Source: CAVVDY01 sp963815775 (GTDB taxonomy: Bacteria > Acidobacteriota > Terriglobia > Terriglobales > Acidobacteriaceae). From it: a stretch of 64,000 nucleotides of DNA. A program made the translations under genes and the position numbers. The notes beneath the pieces are model-generated. The model made no database searches. It saw nothing but the letters and a program-made list of their open reading frames with translations, and was not told the DNA's origin. Below are positions 51,851-61,256 of the stretch, piece by piece. The stretch lies in assembly GCA_963815775.1 (NCBI GenBank), contig CAWFIB010000029.1, positions 1 through 64,000 of the forward strand, read 5' to 3'. Numbering within the stretch: position 1 is the stretch's first letter; the number at the start of each line of letters is the position of its first letter.

Positions 51851-53422
51851 TCATCCCCGGATCCGCACCACGGGTTCGCCGACCCATCGGGTCGCGCGGC
51901 GAAAGGCCTCGGGCAATGCGGTCAGCAGATCGGTCGCAGTCAGCGAGTGGTCGCCCATGGTTTCGGCGGCAACGTCGCCCGCCAGGCCGTGCAGGTAGAC
52001 CGCTGCGGCCGCGGCGTGGGCCACGTCATCCGGCATCTGGCCGACGACCCCCGCGGTCATGCCGGTCAGGATGTCGCCGGTGCCGCCAGTTGCCATGCCG
52101 GGATTGCCCGTGGGATTCACCCAAGCTTGGCCGTCAGGCAGGGCGACGATGCTGTTGTTCCCTTTCAGCACCAGCACGAGATGATGTTCCTGCGCGAAGC
52201 TGCGTGCCACGTTAAGCCGGTCAGCCTGAATCGCCTTGATGGACATGCCGGTGAGCCGCGACATTTCGCCGGGATGCGGCGTAAGCACCAATGGCCGCCG
52301 GCTGCCGTCGAGCAATTCGGTCTTTCCCTGAAAGGCATTCAGCCCGTCGGCATCGATCACCATCGGACACTTCACCCGCTTGACGATTTCGTGGACGAAC
52401 TCGAAGGTCTCGGGTTCACGGCCGATGCCCGGGCCTAACGCGACCACGGTCATCGAGCCGGACAGCGCAGCCACTTTATCGATAGCGGCAGTGCTGATTC
52501 CACCCGCGTCAGTCTCGGGCACTGGCTCGGTCATTAATTCGGCAGCGAACGAGGCAACGCTCGGCAGTACGCTGCCGGGAACCGCCACAGTGCTCAGCCC
52601 TGCGCCCGCCCGTAAGACTGCCATGCCTGCCATTGCCGCGGCCCCGGATTTGCCCAGCGATCCGCCAACCACGAGCGCGTGCCCATACAGTCCTTTGTTG
52701 GAGTCCATCCGGCGCGGCGCCAGCAGTCGCGACAGATCGCGCGCCACGGTGACTTCCAAATTCAGGGTTGAAACAATCGCCTCATGGGGGCTGCCGATCG
52801 GAACCACCACTACCGGCCCGCGCGTGAGCGTGCCAAAGACGTGGGCTGGACGTGGCGCAGTAAAGGTCACGATGCCGTCAGCGTGAGCTATGCCTGCGCC
52901 GGACTGCGGATGCGTCGAGTCCGATTCGGCTCCGGAGGGAATATCGACGGCAACTACAGGCTTGCCGCTGCTGTTCATCGCGGCGATCGCCTCGGCATAG
53001 AGTCCCCGCACCGGCGGCGTGAATCCGGTGCCGAGGATGGCATCAATAATGAGGTCGCAGTTTGCCAGACTGCGCGACGATTCCGCCGCCAGGGTGGCGG
53101 AGCTCCGCACCATCACCGGCCGTACCGGCAGGCGCTCGAACATTCCCAGGGCATCGCCCTTCAGCTCATCCGCCGCCGCAAGCAGCAGGACTTCAACCAC
53201 GCGCCCGGCACGATGCAGTTTTCTGGCAACGACAAATCCGTCGCCGCCATTGTTCCCTTTACCGCAAACGACGGTGATCCGCTCTGCCTCGGGGTAGCGT
53301 TCCAGAGCGAAGTTCGCGACGCCGGTACCGGCGTTCTCCATCAGGGTGAGGGAAGGCACGCCGTATTGCGCAGTAGTGACGCGGTCAATCTCGCGCATTT
53401 CGGCGGCAGTGGTAATCTTCAC
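51851..53422 (-). CDS. nnrD: Bifunctional NAD(P)H-hydrate epimerase / ADP-dependent dehydratase
   Basis: The 523-residue fusion repairs damaged (hydrated) NADH and NADPH. The N-terminal half is the YjeF_N epimerase: EMREIDRVTTAQYGVPSLTL-MENAG and VVCGKGNNGGDGFV. The C-terminal half is the ribokinase-like dehydratase: GHALVVGGSLGKSGAAAMAG, LGPGIG, VIDADGLNAF, VLTPHPGEMSRL and NPGMATGGTGDILTG. Both active sites look complete. It starts at GTG 53422 and overlaps the upstream channel gene by four bases, so the two are translationally coupled. Confidence 0.95.
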   Translation of the reverse strand: MKITTAAEMREIDRVTTAQYGVPSLTLMENAGTGVANFALERYPEAERITVVCGKGNNGGDGFVVARKLHRAGRVVEVLLLAAADELKGDALGMFERLPVRPVMVRSSATLAAESSRSLANCDLIIDAILGTGFTPPVRGLYAEAIAAMNSSGKPVVAVDIPSGAESDSTHPQSGAGIAHADGIVTFTAPRPAHVFGTLTRGPVVVVPIGSPHEAIVSTLNLEVTVARDLSRLLAPRRMDSNKGLYGHALVVGGSLGKSGAAAMAGMAVLRAGAGLSTVAVPGSVLPSVASFAAELMTEPVPETDAGGISTAAIDKVAALSGSMTVVALGPGIGREPETFEFVHEIVKRVKCPMVIDADGLNAFQGKTELLDGSRRPLVLTPHPGEMSRLTGMSIKAIQADRLNVARSFAQEHHLVLVLKGNNSIVALPDGQAWVNPTGNPGMATGGTGDILTGMTAGVVGQMPDDVAHAAAAAVYLHGLAGDVAAETMGDHSLTATDLLTALPEAFRRATRWVGEPVVRIRG

Positions 53423-54468
53423 ACGCCCTCCGATGCCAGCCGCTCGAGATGCTCCAGGCCTTCGGGATGGCCCATGGCGATCAAATGGTCGCCGGAATGG
53501 ATTACGTCATTGGGAGCGGGATTAAAGCGCATTTCGGAGTGCTCGCCCTTGATGGCCAGCACAATCACGCCCGATTCCTGACGAAGCCGCGAAGCTTCCA
53601 GCGTCTTGTCGCTGATGGCGGAGCCGGGCTGCACCAGAATTTCTTCGATCTCCAGTTTGCGCTCCTGGTCCATGGCGGTATCAAAGAAGTCGACTACGTG
53701 GGGACGCATGAAGGTCTGCGCGATGCGATAGCCGGCGAAGCTGTAGGGCGATACCACAGAATTGGCCCCAGCCTTCAGCAAGTGCTTCTCGGCGGATTCT
53801 TCGCTGGCACGAGCGATGATCTTCAGTTTGGAATTGAGCGCGCGGGCGGTCAGGATGACGTAGATGTTGACAGCGTCGGTGGTGGTGGCAGCCACCAGGC
53901 CCACGGCGTGCTCGACCCGCGCCTGCCGCAAAACGGCCTCGTGTGTGGCATCGCCCTGCAGGGTGAGCCAGCCGGCATCGGCATAGCGCCGCAGCTTGGC
54001 CTCATCGGTATCGACCACGACGAACGGCAGGGGCTTGCGCGCCAGCTCGCGCACCACGCTGCGCCCTACACGCCCCGCGCCGCAAATGATGTAATGCCCT
54101 GACAATCGGCTGATTTCGCGCTCCATGCGCCTCCTGCCGAACATCGGCTCCAACTCGAATTCTAGCAATGCCTGCGCTGCGCCTCCGGTAATCAGCAGCA
54201 CGAGTGCAACCCCGGTGACGATAATGAAGCTATTGAATAACCGGCCTGCAGTGGTGAGGGGATGCAGCTCGCCGTAGCCGATGGTCGTGATCGTAGTCAG
54301 GACCATATAGAAGCCCTCGAACCACGTCCAACCCTCAAAGTAGTGAAATCCTGCAATTCCAATCAGAATGAGCACGAACAGCGCCAGAACCGCAATGCGC
54401 AGATTGGGCAATTTTTTCACAATGTCATTCTGCGGCCTGATTCGGAGCCTGCGCAACGCTAAAACCAT
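53419..54468 (-). CDS. Potassium channel protein with RCK (TrkA-N/TrkA-C) domains
   Basis: The 349-residue protein has two membrane helices around a pore loop with the K+ selectivity filter in TTITTIGYGELHPLT. A TrkA-N domain follows (HYIICGAGRVGRSVVRELAR, GDATHEAVLRQARV) with its dinucleotide-binding site, then a TrkA-C domain. It resembles MthK/Kch-type channels gated by ligands on the RCK ring. The ion and gating ligand are inferred from the family. Coupling to nnrD by a four-base overlap is notable because RCK domains often sense NAD(H). Confidence 0.9.
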   Translation of the reverse strand: MVLALRRLRIRPQNDIVKKLPNLRIAVLALFVLILIGIAGFHYFEGWTWFEGFYMVLTTITTIGYGELHPLTTAGRLFNSFIIVTGVALVLLITGGAAQALLEFELEPMFGRRRMEREISRLSGHYIICGAGRVGRSVVRELARKPLPFVVVDTDEAKLRRYADAGWLTLQGDATHEAVLRQARVEHAVGLVAATTTDAVNIYVILTARALNSKLKIIARASEESAEKHLLKAGANSVVSPYSFAGYRIAQTFMRPHVVDFFDTAMDQERKLEIEEILVQPGSAISDKTLEASRLRQESGVIVLAIKGEHSEMRFNPAPNDVIHSGDHLIAMGHPEGLEHLERLASEGV

Positions 54469-54619
54469 TCAGCATGCAGGCACAGAAGACCCGAGGTTGG
54501 TCAGGAAGAGCATTAAGCGCTTCGAGTCTTGAACCGAGTCCGTCCCAACGAAGCGAGTGGAGAAGAATTTTCGGTCAACGTTCTTCTGTGTGCTCGGGGT
54601 CTCTTGTGGTGGGCCTTGC

Positions 54620-56359
54620 TCAGGCGATGCTCAGGCGCTCCACGGCAACTTCCTGGCGGGGGAGGGTGAAGTAAAAGGTGGAGCCGTGATTGAGTTCGCT
54701 CTCGGCCTTGATCGATCCGCCATGGGCCCGGACTACGTGCTTGACGATGGCCAGTCCCAGCCCGGTTCCGCCCGATTCGCGGGAGCGTGCTTTATCGACG
54801 CGGTAGAAGCGCTCGAAGAGCCGCGGCAGGTGCTCGCTGGAAATGCCTTCGCCGAAGTCGCGCACGAAGAACTGCACGCCTTCGTCGGTCTCGTTGGCGC
54901 CCACGAGGATCTTCTTTCCCGACTCGCCATATTTAAGCGCGTTTTCCACCAGGTTGGCGAAGACCTGATGAATGGCGTCACGGTCGACAAAGACGGAAGA
55001 CGACGCCGTATTGATGATCGACATCGCGACGCCGTGGTCCCCGGCGATCTCGCGAAAGGTCTGCTCCACGTCGTGCAGCAGCTCCTGCGGCGAGACCATC
55101 TCGTACTTGAAGCTGCGCTCGCCCGACTCCACGCGGGCCAGCACTAGCAGGTCTTCGGTCAGGCGGGCCATGCGCGCGGCATTTTTGCGAATAATCTCCA
55201 GGAAGTCGCGGGTGGTGTCGGGGATGCCGCTGGTCTCGAGCAGTGTCTCGGCGTAGCCCTGGATCGAGGTCAGCGGAGTACGCAATTCATGCGAGACGTT
55301 GGCGATGAAGTCACGCCGGGTCTTCTCCACGCGCTCGATTTCGGTCTGGTCGTGCAGCACGGCGACAGCGCCTCCTCCCGGCATGGGAGCGGCTGTCAGG
55401 TCAAAGATGCGGCCGGAGAAGATCTTGGCTGCACGCGCCATGGTGACGTCGCGCGCGTCCAGCGCGTACTGGACCGCCCGCAGGATCTCCGGATCCCGTG
55501 CCGACTGCACCAGGGGCTCGCCCAGTCGAATGCCACTGGGCAACAGGCGCTCCATCCGTTGATTGGCCCACAATACGCGCCCGTCAGCGGAGACGGCGAT
55601 TACCGGTTCCTGCATGGAGTTGAGCAAGGTCTCCAGGGTCTGGCGGCTGTTCTCCAGTGCGCGGAAGCCTTCTTCCAGCTTGCGCGCGGTTTTGTCGAGC
55701 GCAGTAGCCACGTGGGCAATCTCGTCGGAGGAATCCTCCTGAATGCGGGCGGAAAGATCTCCCGCCGCAACCCGCTCGGCAAAGTCGGTAATGCGGCCCA
55801 GCCGCCGCCCGATGGAGTGGGTGGCGAAAAAGGCGAAGACAATGGCGATCAGGACCGCGACGATGACGCTCTTGATGAGACTGTTGCGGACCTGGCGGTC
55901 GGCCTGTTGCAGCTCCGTCAGGGGATACGCCATGCGAACTGCTCCACCGGGGATGGGCGCAGCCACATAGAGAAACGGGACTCCCAACGTCTTGCTGGTA
56001 CGGGATGCAGTGCCTACTCGTCCCTGAAATGCTTCCACAAACTCAGGGCGCGTGGCGTGGTTCTCCATGTCTTCGGGAGTTGCTTCCGAGTCGGCCAGCA
56101 CCTTGCCGGATTGATCGATGACCGTCGCACGCGCGCCCAGCAAGTCGGCGGTTTCAGCCGTGACCTGGCGAACGTCGGCTGGCGGGGTGCTCTCAATGCG
56201 GGAGGCGAACAGAAGTGTCTTCTGCTGCAGCGAGGTTTCAATCTCGCTGCGCCGCATGGAACCCCAGGAGTTATGAATCAGGACATACATCGTCAGCGCG
56301 CAGACGGCGATGATCAGCAGCGCCGCTGCGAACAGCTTGACGAAGATGCGACTCTTCAC
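54620..56359 (-). CDS. PhoR-like sensor histidine kinase
   Basis: A 579-residue membrane kinase. Order of parts: membrane helix (about 8-28), periplasmic domain (30-155), second helix (160-182), HAMP linker, PAS-like domain (LLNSMQEPVIAVSADGRVLW), HisKA with the phospho-acceptor histidine in FIANVSHELRTPLTSIQGYA, and the ATPase boxes N (FANLVENALKYG), G1 (VRDFGEGI), F (RFYRVD) and G2 (GTGLGLAIVKHVV). It starts at GTG 56359, overlapping the regulator gene (GTGA). The architecture fits PhoR-type sensors, but no phosphate transport genes are adjacent. Confidence 0.9.
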   Translation of the reverse strand: MKSRIFVKLFAAALLIIAVCALTMYVLIHNSWGSMRRSEIETSLQQKTLLFASRIESTPPADVRQVTAETADLLGARATVIDQSGKVLADSEATPEDMENHATRPEFVEAFQGRVGTASRTSKTLGVPFLYVAAPIPGGAVRMAYPLTELQQADRQVRNSLIKSVIVAVLIAIVFAFFATHSIGRRLGRITDFAERVAAGDLSARIQEDSSDEIAHVATALDKTARKLEEGFRALENSRQTLETLLNSMQEPVIAVSADGRVLWANQRMERLLPSGIRLGEPLVQSARDPEILRAVQYALDARDVTMARAAKIFSGRIFDLTAAPMPGGGAVAVLHDQTEIERVEKTRRDFIANVSHELRTPLTSIQGYAETLLETSGIPDTTRDFLEIIRKNAARMARLTEDLLVLARVESGERSFKYEMVSPQELLHDVEQTFREIAGDHGVAMSIINTASSSVFVDRDAIHQVFANLVENALKYGESGKKILVGANETDEGVQFFVRDFGEGISSEHLPRLFERFYRVDKARSRESGGTGLGLAIVKHVVRAHGGSIKAESELNHGSTFYFTLPRQEVAVERLSIA

Positions 56360-57051
56360 GGCTTGGGGACCTCGAAGCGATATCCGGCACCGCGCACCGT
56401 CTTCAGGTAGCGGGGCTCGTCGGGATTGGCTTCGATCTTCTCACGAATGCGGCGCACGTACACGTCCACCGAGCGGGGGGTAACGTAGTGGGTGTCGCGC
56501 CAGACAGCGTCGAGCAGCTGGTCGCGGGTAAAAACGCGCCCAGGATGGCGGGCCAGGTATTCCAGCAGCCGGAACTCGGTGGCGGTGGTCTGGGTCAGCG
56601 CACCGCGAACGGTGAGCGTCATACCGCCGCTGTCGATCTCGATGTCGCCGGCCTTAACGATCGCCGGCGCCAGCGGCCGCTCAAAGCGGCGCAGCACCGC
56701 ACGAATGCGGGCCACCAGCTCGCGCGGGCTGAAGGGCTTGGAGATGTAGTCGTCGGCGCCCAGTTCCAGACCAATGACCTTGTCGGACTCGCTGATGCGC
56801 GCGGTCAGAAAGATCACCGGAACCATGGCGACGGCCGCGGTCTGGCGAATGCGGCGGCACAGCTCCAGTCCATCGCCGCCGGGAATCATGATGTCGAGCA
56901 GAAATAAGGATGGGGGCTGCTTTTCCGCTTCGGCGACAACCCCGGCAGTGGAAGTGAACGAGCGCACCGCATAGCCGGCGCCTTCCAGATGATGGCGCAC
57001 CAGGCGGGAGATGTCAGTGTCGTCTTCGACGGCGAAGATGGTCTGTTTCAC
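56356..57051 (-). CDS. PhoB/OmpR-family response regulator
   Basis: The receiver domain begins KQTIFAVEDDTDISRLV, has the phospho-acceptor Asp in LFLLDIMIPGGDGLEL, the switch threonine in VIFLTARIS and the lysine in DDYISKPFSPREL. The winged-helix domain ends with RDQLLDAVW and SVDVYVRRIREKIE. I start at GTG 57051 because the product then aligns with the family N-terminus; ATG 57099 would add 16 residues. Target genes are unknown. An inverted repeat (TGTGA-N5-TCACA) lies at 57091-57105 just upstream. Confidence 0.9.
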   Translation of the reverse strand: MKQTIFAVEDDTDISRLVRHHLEGAGYAVRSFTSTAGVVAEAEKQPPSLFLLDIMIPGGDGLELCRRIRQTAAVAMVPVIFLTARISESDKVIGLELGADDYISKPFSPRELVARIRAVLRRFERPLAPAIVKAGDIEIDSGGMTLTVRGALTQTTATEFRLLEYLARHPGRVFTRDQLLDAVWRDTHYVTPRSVDVYVRRIREKIEANPDEPRYLKTVRGAGYRFEVPKP

Positions 57052-57090
57052 GCCTGCATTGTAGCTGACTGCAGAATCCTGATTTTCATG

Positions 57091-57105
57091 TGTGAGCATG
57101 TCACA
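57091..57105. promoter_or_regulatory. Inverted repeat TGTGA-N5-TCACA upstream of the regulator gene
   Basis: Arms of five bases, centre GCATG. The spacing differs from the CRP consensus (N6). It overlaps the alternative start codon at 57099, so it is either an operator or part of the coding region. Confidence 0.35.
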
Positions 57106-57246
57106 AATAGGTTATGCATAAGTTGTTAAACGATGATGAAAGGGTAAAGAACATCGCCCCGGATCCGGCCGGGCACCGGCTTTGTTACCTCCTCAGTAAC
57201 CCTTTGGTGCCGGAGTGGGGCCGGTACTGAACCGGACAACCGCCGG

Positions 57247-58353
57247 GTGCGGCGCTCGCTGAAGCCAGGTCTCAAGACCGTCTGCCGTAAAGCCGATAAC
57301 CCAACTGTGCAGTACTGGACTTTCATAGCGGCCTTTCTGCTCGCTGTCAGCGGCGCGGTGCCGTCTGGAGCGAGGTCGGGGGTCTCGAGCGCTTTCGACG
57401 ATATGTCAGCTTCGAAGGCGTACGACATCCCCGGAGCCGGCAACTATGACGGGACTGCACCAATGCCGGCGACCGGGTTGTCTGTGTCCGCGCCCCACAG
57501 GCCCGGTGCGCCGGCCCATAACGGCTACACCATTCGCAGGAATGTGCCTGAAGTGCAGCTTCAATTCACCGTAGCCGACGAGCATGGCAGACCGGTTCCC
57601 GACATCGCGGAGTCGGACATCCGCATTTTCGACGACCAGGTCCCGGTGGAGCACATCGCGCAATTCGAGAAGGTAAGCGATTTGCCGCTGAGTATCGGCC
57701 TGCTACTCGATGTGAGCGATTCCATGAAGCCCGTGCTGGAGCAGGCAAGGTCTGTGGCTCTGACATTCCTGAAGCGCGTGGTACGGCCGGGAACCGATCG
57801 CGCCTTTGTCATCGCCTTTGGCGACAGCATCCAGATCTTCCAGAACTCGACCGGCCAGGTGGCCGACCTCCTGGGAGCGGTAGAGCGCGCGAAAGGGCCG
57901 GGAGAGGCGACCGATTTCTATGACGCAATCTACTCAGGCTGCACCGATCACTGGACAGCAATCGAGATCGGGCCCGTGCGCCGCGTCATGGTCCTGATCT
58001 CCGACGGCGAAGACACGGGCAGCCTTCATGGTCTTAACGATGTGATTGCTGCCGCCCAGCGCAACGAAATCCAAATCTACGCGCTGAACATCCGCAGTAG
58101 GAAACGCAACTATACCAGCGATGGCGTCTTGCAGTTGCTGGCCGACGAGACAGGCGGAAGGTTCTTTATGGCGAACAATACTCGCGATGCCGAAGCTTTT
58201 CTTGGCCAACTTGAAGCGGAGTTGCGGACCCAATACTACGTCTCCTTCCATCCGCCGGATGAAATACCCGGCTACCATGCGCTGCAGATCGAGGTGCGGG
58301 CTCCGAGGAAGCTAATGGTGCACGCACGGCATGGGTATTATGCGGTGAATTAG
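57247..58353 (+). CDS. Secreted VWFA-related protein (Acidobacteriota type)
   Basis: The 368-residue protein has an N-terminal hydrophobic segment (WTFIAAFLLAVSGAVPS), a beta-rich linker (VQLQFTVADEHGRPVPDI, then SDIRIFDDQVPVEHIAQFEK) and a von Willebrand A domain. The MIDAS-like motif is LLLDVSDSMKPVLEQ (D-x-S-x-S reduced to DVSDS), followed by MVLISDGEDTGS. The family (TIGR03436-like) is strongly expanded in Acidobacteriota. The function is unknown; protein binding at the cell surface is likely. Start choice is uncertain: GTG 57247 or GTG 57307, neither with a good ribosome site. Confidence 0.82.
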   Translation: MRRSLKPGLKTVCRKADNPTVQYWTFIAAFLLAVSGAVPSGARSGVSSAFDDMSASKAYDIPGAGNYDGTAPMPATGLSVSAPHRPGAPAHNGYTIRRNVPEVQLQFTVADEHGRPVPDIAESDIRIFDDQVPVEHIAQFEKVSDLPLSIGLLLDVSDSMKPVLEQARSVALTFLKRVVRPGTDRAFVIAFGDSIQIFQNSTGQVADLLGAVERAKGPGEATDFYDAIYSGCTDHWTAIEIGPVRRVMVLISDGEDTGSLHGLNDVIAAAQRNEIQIYALNIRSRKRNYTSDGVLQLLADETGGRFFMANNTRDAEAFLGQLEAELRTQYYVSFHPPDEIPGYHALQIEVRAPRKLMVHARHGYYAVN

Positions 58354-58574
58354 TGGGAAGCTATCGGGTGTCAGGCGTCAGCAGAGGCGGCTGAAAGCTA
58401 GAAGCTATCAAGCTATGTCATAAATAGCGAATTTGAACCCCTTAGGGCCGAAACCCCACATTTTATAAGCCCTATGGCACGGCTGAAGCCGTACCCTTCC
58501 AAAACAGTTTTATAAGATAGCTGACGGCTGGTAACGACATCACTGCTAACTGACCACCGACAAACTTCCTCCCC
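58354..58574. other. Intergenic repeat block between the VWFA gene and the oxidase operon
   Basis: The block contains ACGGC-TGAA-GCCGT (58479-58492), a copy of the TGAA hairpin family, and a CCCCACATTTTATAAG fragment similar to one arm of the 9842 hairpin. The word AGCTATC also recurs. No gene is present. Confidence 0.5.
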
Positions 58575-58904
58575 TCACCGCCCGGCGAAGGTGGCCCAGC
58601 CGCGCGACAGGTAGTCCGTCATGGTAAGCGAGAACATGATGAACAGCCAGAAGAGCGCCGCAATCACCGCTACCATGGTCAGCTTCGGGCTATAGCGCAG
58701 GTGCATGAAGAACAGGACTACCAGCGAGCCCTTGATGGTGGCTATCAGCAGCGCGGCCACAATGTTGAACGGGCCCAGCTCAAGGAACGAGACCAGAACG
58801 GTAGTCAGCGTCAACGTCATCAGCGCGGCCCAGATGCCGACATAGAGCGAGACCGGCACTACGTGTGTGTATTCGTCTTCATGCGGTTGCTGCTGTGCCA
58901 TCAT
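58575..58904 (-). CDS. ctaF: Cytochrome c oxidase subunit IV
   Basis: A 109-residue protein with three membrane helices (about 22-42, 46-70 and 78-97) and the motif KGSLVVLFFMHLRYSPKLT, which is the mark of the bacterial COX4/CtaF-like small subunit. GAGGAG precedes the ATG. It is the last gene of the oxidase operon, eight bases after subunit III. It stabilises the heme-copper oxidase in other bacteria. Confidence 0.9.
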   Translation of the reverse strand: MMAQQQPHEDEYTHVVPVSLYVGIWAALMTLTLTTVLVSFLELGPFNIVAALLIATIKGSLVVLFFMHLRYSPKLTMVAVIAALFWLFIMFSLTMTDYLSRGWATFAGR

Positions 58905-58912
58905 TCTCCTCG

Positions 58913-59602
58913 TTAGCTGTGCCTATGACTGATCAGATATAAGAGTGGAAAGAGATAAATCCAAACCAGATCGACAAAGTGCCAGTACAGACCAACATTC
59001 TCCACCGGATTGTAATAGTTGGGATTGAAGGCGCCACGCATGCCCGCGATCACCAGCCAGGTGACCAAGCCGATTCCGATGATCATGTGCAGCGCGTGCA
59101 GGCCAGTCATCGCCCAATACAAAGAGAAGTAAATCTCGGTGTGCTGGGGATCGGTTGCGGGATGCGCCGGATCGCCGGTCTCAAAGTGGAAGTTCGGGCC
59201 GGGGAATTCGTGGTTAACCCAGTGCTCGTGGTATTCCACACCCTTGATGCCAAGGAACCCGAAGCCGAACAGAATGGTGATCAGCAGCAGGACAACCATC
59301 AGCTTCCGCTTGCCGAGCTGGGCGGAGCGAACTGCCATCGCCATGCTGAGCGAGCTGCAAATCAGGACCGCCGTATTTACCGCGCCCAGAATGATGTTCA
59401 TCTTCTGGCTGCCTTCGACAAACGCCTCGTAATAGGCGCTGCGATACACCAGGTAGGTGGTGAAGAGCCCGCCGAAGAACATGATTTCAGTGAGCAGGAA
59501 CATCCACATCCCGAAGGTAGCGGTGTCGCGCTGCTGCACCATCGAGGCGAAGTGGTGCTGAAATGAGCGTTCAGCGACCTGGATCTCGGGGCTAGTGGCC
59601 AA
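58913..59602 (-). CDS. ctaE: Cytochrome c oxidase subunit III
   Basis: A 229-residue integral membrane protein with several helices. It shows GMWMFLLTEIMFFGGLFTTY, the glutamate-containing helix conserved in subunit III, and YWAMTGLHALHMIIGIGLV and YWHFVDLVWIYLFPLLY in the last two helices. It starts inside the end of ctaD (11-base overlap), so the subunits are made together. Confidence 0.95.
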   Translation of the reverse strand: MATSPEIQVAERSFQHHFASMVQQRDTATFGMWMFLLTEIMFFGGLFTTYLVYRSAYYEAFVEGSQKMNIILGAVNTAVLICSSLSMAMAVRSAQLGKRKLMVVLLLITILFGFGFLGIKGVEYHEHWVNHEFPGPNFHFETGDPAHPATDPQHTEIYFSLYWAMTGLHALHMIIGIGLVTWLVIAGMRGAFNPNYYNPVENVGLYWHFVDLVWIYLFPLLYLISHRHS

Positions 59603-61226
59603 CGGTGATCTCCTCTTGCGGCTGGTGCTCGTAGTCGTAAGCCTCCCAGGTCACGACCGGCGTCTCGTCGAAGTTGTGGGTTGGGGGCGGCGAAGGCGTC
59701 ATCCACTCCAGGCCCACGGCGTTCCAGGGGTTCGGCCCGGCGTCCTTGCCGTAGCGCAGCGACCACAGGAAATAGATCATGGGAAGCACGTAGCCAACCG
59801 CGAGTACCGACGCGCCGGCGGACGACAACACATTCAGCACCTGAAACTCGGGCGGGTATGCGTGATAGCGCCGCGGCATGCCCATGTATCCCAGGATGAA
59901 CTGCGGGAAGAAGGTCAGGTTAAATCCGACGAAGACCAGCAGCGCGGACAGCTTGGCCGGGGCCTCGGGGTACATCTTCCCGGTAATCTTCGGCCACCAG
60001 AAGTGCAGGCCAGCCATGTAAGCGAGCACCATGCCACCCACCATGACGTAGTGGAAGTGGGCCACCACGAAGTAGGTGTCAGTGACATGCACGTCGATGC
60101 CGAGCGAAGCCAGGAACACGCCGGTCAGCCCGCCAACGGTGAACAGGCCGATAAAGCCCCAGGCGTAGAGCATCGGCGTCTCAAAGCGCACCGAACCCTT
60201 GTACATGGTGGCGGTCCAGTTGAAAACCTTCACCGCCGACGGGATGGCAACAAAGTAGCTGAGCAGCGAGAACACCAGCGCCGAGTACATGGAGATTCCG
60301 GCGACGAACATGTGGTGCGCCCAGACCAGGAAGCCGAGGACGGCAATGGCGATGGAAGCGAGGGCGACGAATTCGTAGCCAAACGCGCGCTTGCGCGAGA
60401 AGCAGGTGATGACCTCGCTGATGACGCCCATGCCCGGCAGGATCATGATGTAAACCGCCGGGTGAGAGTAGAACCAGAACAGGTGCTGGAAGAGCAGCGG
60501 ATCGCCGCCCAGCGCGGGGTTGAATATTCCCAGGTGCAGCACGCGCTCGAGGGCGACCAGCAGCAGGGTAATGGCGATGACCGGCGTGCCCAGCACCATG
60601 ATGAGGCTGGCAGCATAATTGGACCAGCAGAACAACGGCAGGCGGTTCCAGGTGAGGCCGGGAGCACGCATGCGGTGAATGGTCACGATGAAGTTCAGGC
60701 CGGTAAAGATGGAGGCGAAGCCGGCGACGAAAATTCCCAGGGCCACGGTCACCACGTGAGTGTTGGAGTAGGCGGTGCTGAACGGCGTATAGAAGGTCCA
60801 ACCGGTATCGATGCCGCCGAAGAGGAACCCCCAAAGCGCCATAGCGGCGCCCGTCATGTAGATGTACCAACTGGCGAGGTTCAGGCGGGGAAACGCCAGG
60901 TCCTTCGCGCCCACCATCAACGGGATCACGAAGTTTCCGATCACCGCCGGCACCGATGGAATCAGAAAGAAGAACACCATCGTGATGCCGTGCATGCTGA
61001 ACAGCTTGTTGTAGGTGTCGGAAGAGACCAGGTCGCCCGCCGGCGTCAGCAGCTCCAGCCGGATCATCATGGCGAAGAAGCCGCCCAGCCAGAACATGGC
61101 GGTGATGGAAAACAGGTACAGCAGCGCGATGCGCTTATGGTCAGTCGTCAACAACCACGACTTGATGCCGTAGTTCGAATTCAGGTAGTTTTCGCGCTCA
61201 ACAACGGGTTGTACTGCGGTCGCCAT
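59592..61226 (-). CDS. ctaD: Cytochrome c oxidase subunit I
   Basis: The 544-residue catalytic subunit with twelve predicted helices. Heme and copper ligands are visible: HGITMVFFFLIPSV (low-spin heme His), FWFYSHPAVYIMILPGMG (CuB His and cross-linked Tyr), WAHHMFVAG (CuB His pair) and DTYFVVAHFHYVMVGG (heme a3 and low-spin heme His). The YSHPAVY glutamate is replaced, as in caa3-type A2 oxidases that use YS in the D-channel. Terminal electron acceptance from cytochrome c to O2 with proton pumping is the established role. Confidence 0.96.
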   Translation of the reverse strand: MATAVQPVVERENYLNSNYGIKSWLLTTDHKRIALLYLFSITAMFWLGGFFAMMIRLELLTPAGDLVSSDTYNKLFSMHGITMVFFFLIPSVPAVIGNFVIPLMVGAKDLAFPRLNLASWYIYMTGAAMALWGFLFGGIDTGWTFYTPFSTAYSNTHVVTVALGIFVAGFASIFTGLNFIVTIHRMRAPGLTWNRLPLFCWSNYAASLIMVLGTPVIAITLLLVALERVLHLGIFNPALGGDPLLFQHLFWFYSHPAVYIMILPGMGVISEVITCFSRKRAFGYEFVALASIAIAVLGFLVWAHHMFVAGISMYSALVFSLLSYFVAIPSAVKVFNWTATMYKGSVRFETPMLYAWGFIGLFTVGGLTGVFLASLGIDVHVTDTYFVVAHFHYVMVGGMVLAYMAGLHFWWPKITGKMYPEAPAKLSALLVFVGFNLTFFPQFILGYMGMPRRYHAYPPEFQVLNVLSSAGASVLAVGYVLPMIYFLWSLRYGKDAGPNPWNAVGLEWMTPSPPPTHNFDETPVVTWEAYDYEHQPQEEITVGH

Positions 61227-61256
61227 GGGAAACCCTCGTGATACCTCGCTGACCCT

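Noticed and set aside
57091..57105. Reading TGTGA-N5-TCACA as a CRP site
   Set aside because: The spacing is five, not six, and no CRP relative is known from this window; kept only as an unassigned inverted repeat.
59595..61241. A 548-codon open frame on the plus strand, opposite ctaD
   Set aside because: It mirrors a certain subunit I gene; the translation is low-complexity (E, Q, H, R rich) without domains. Long antisense frames are expected in G+C-rich genes.
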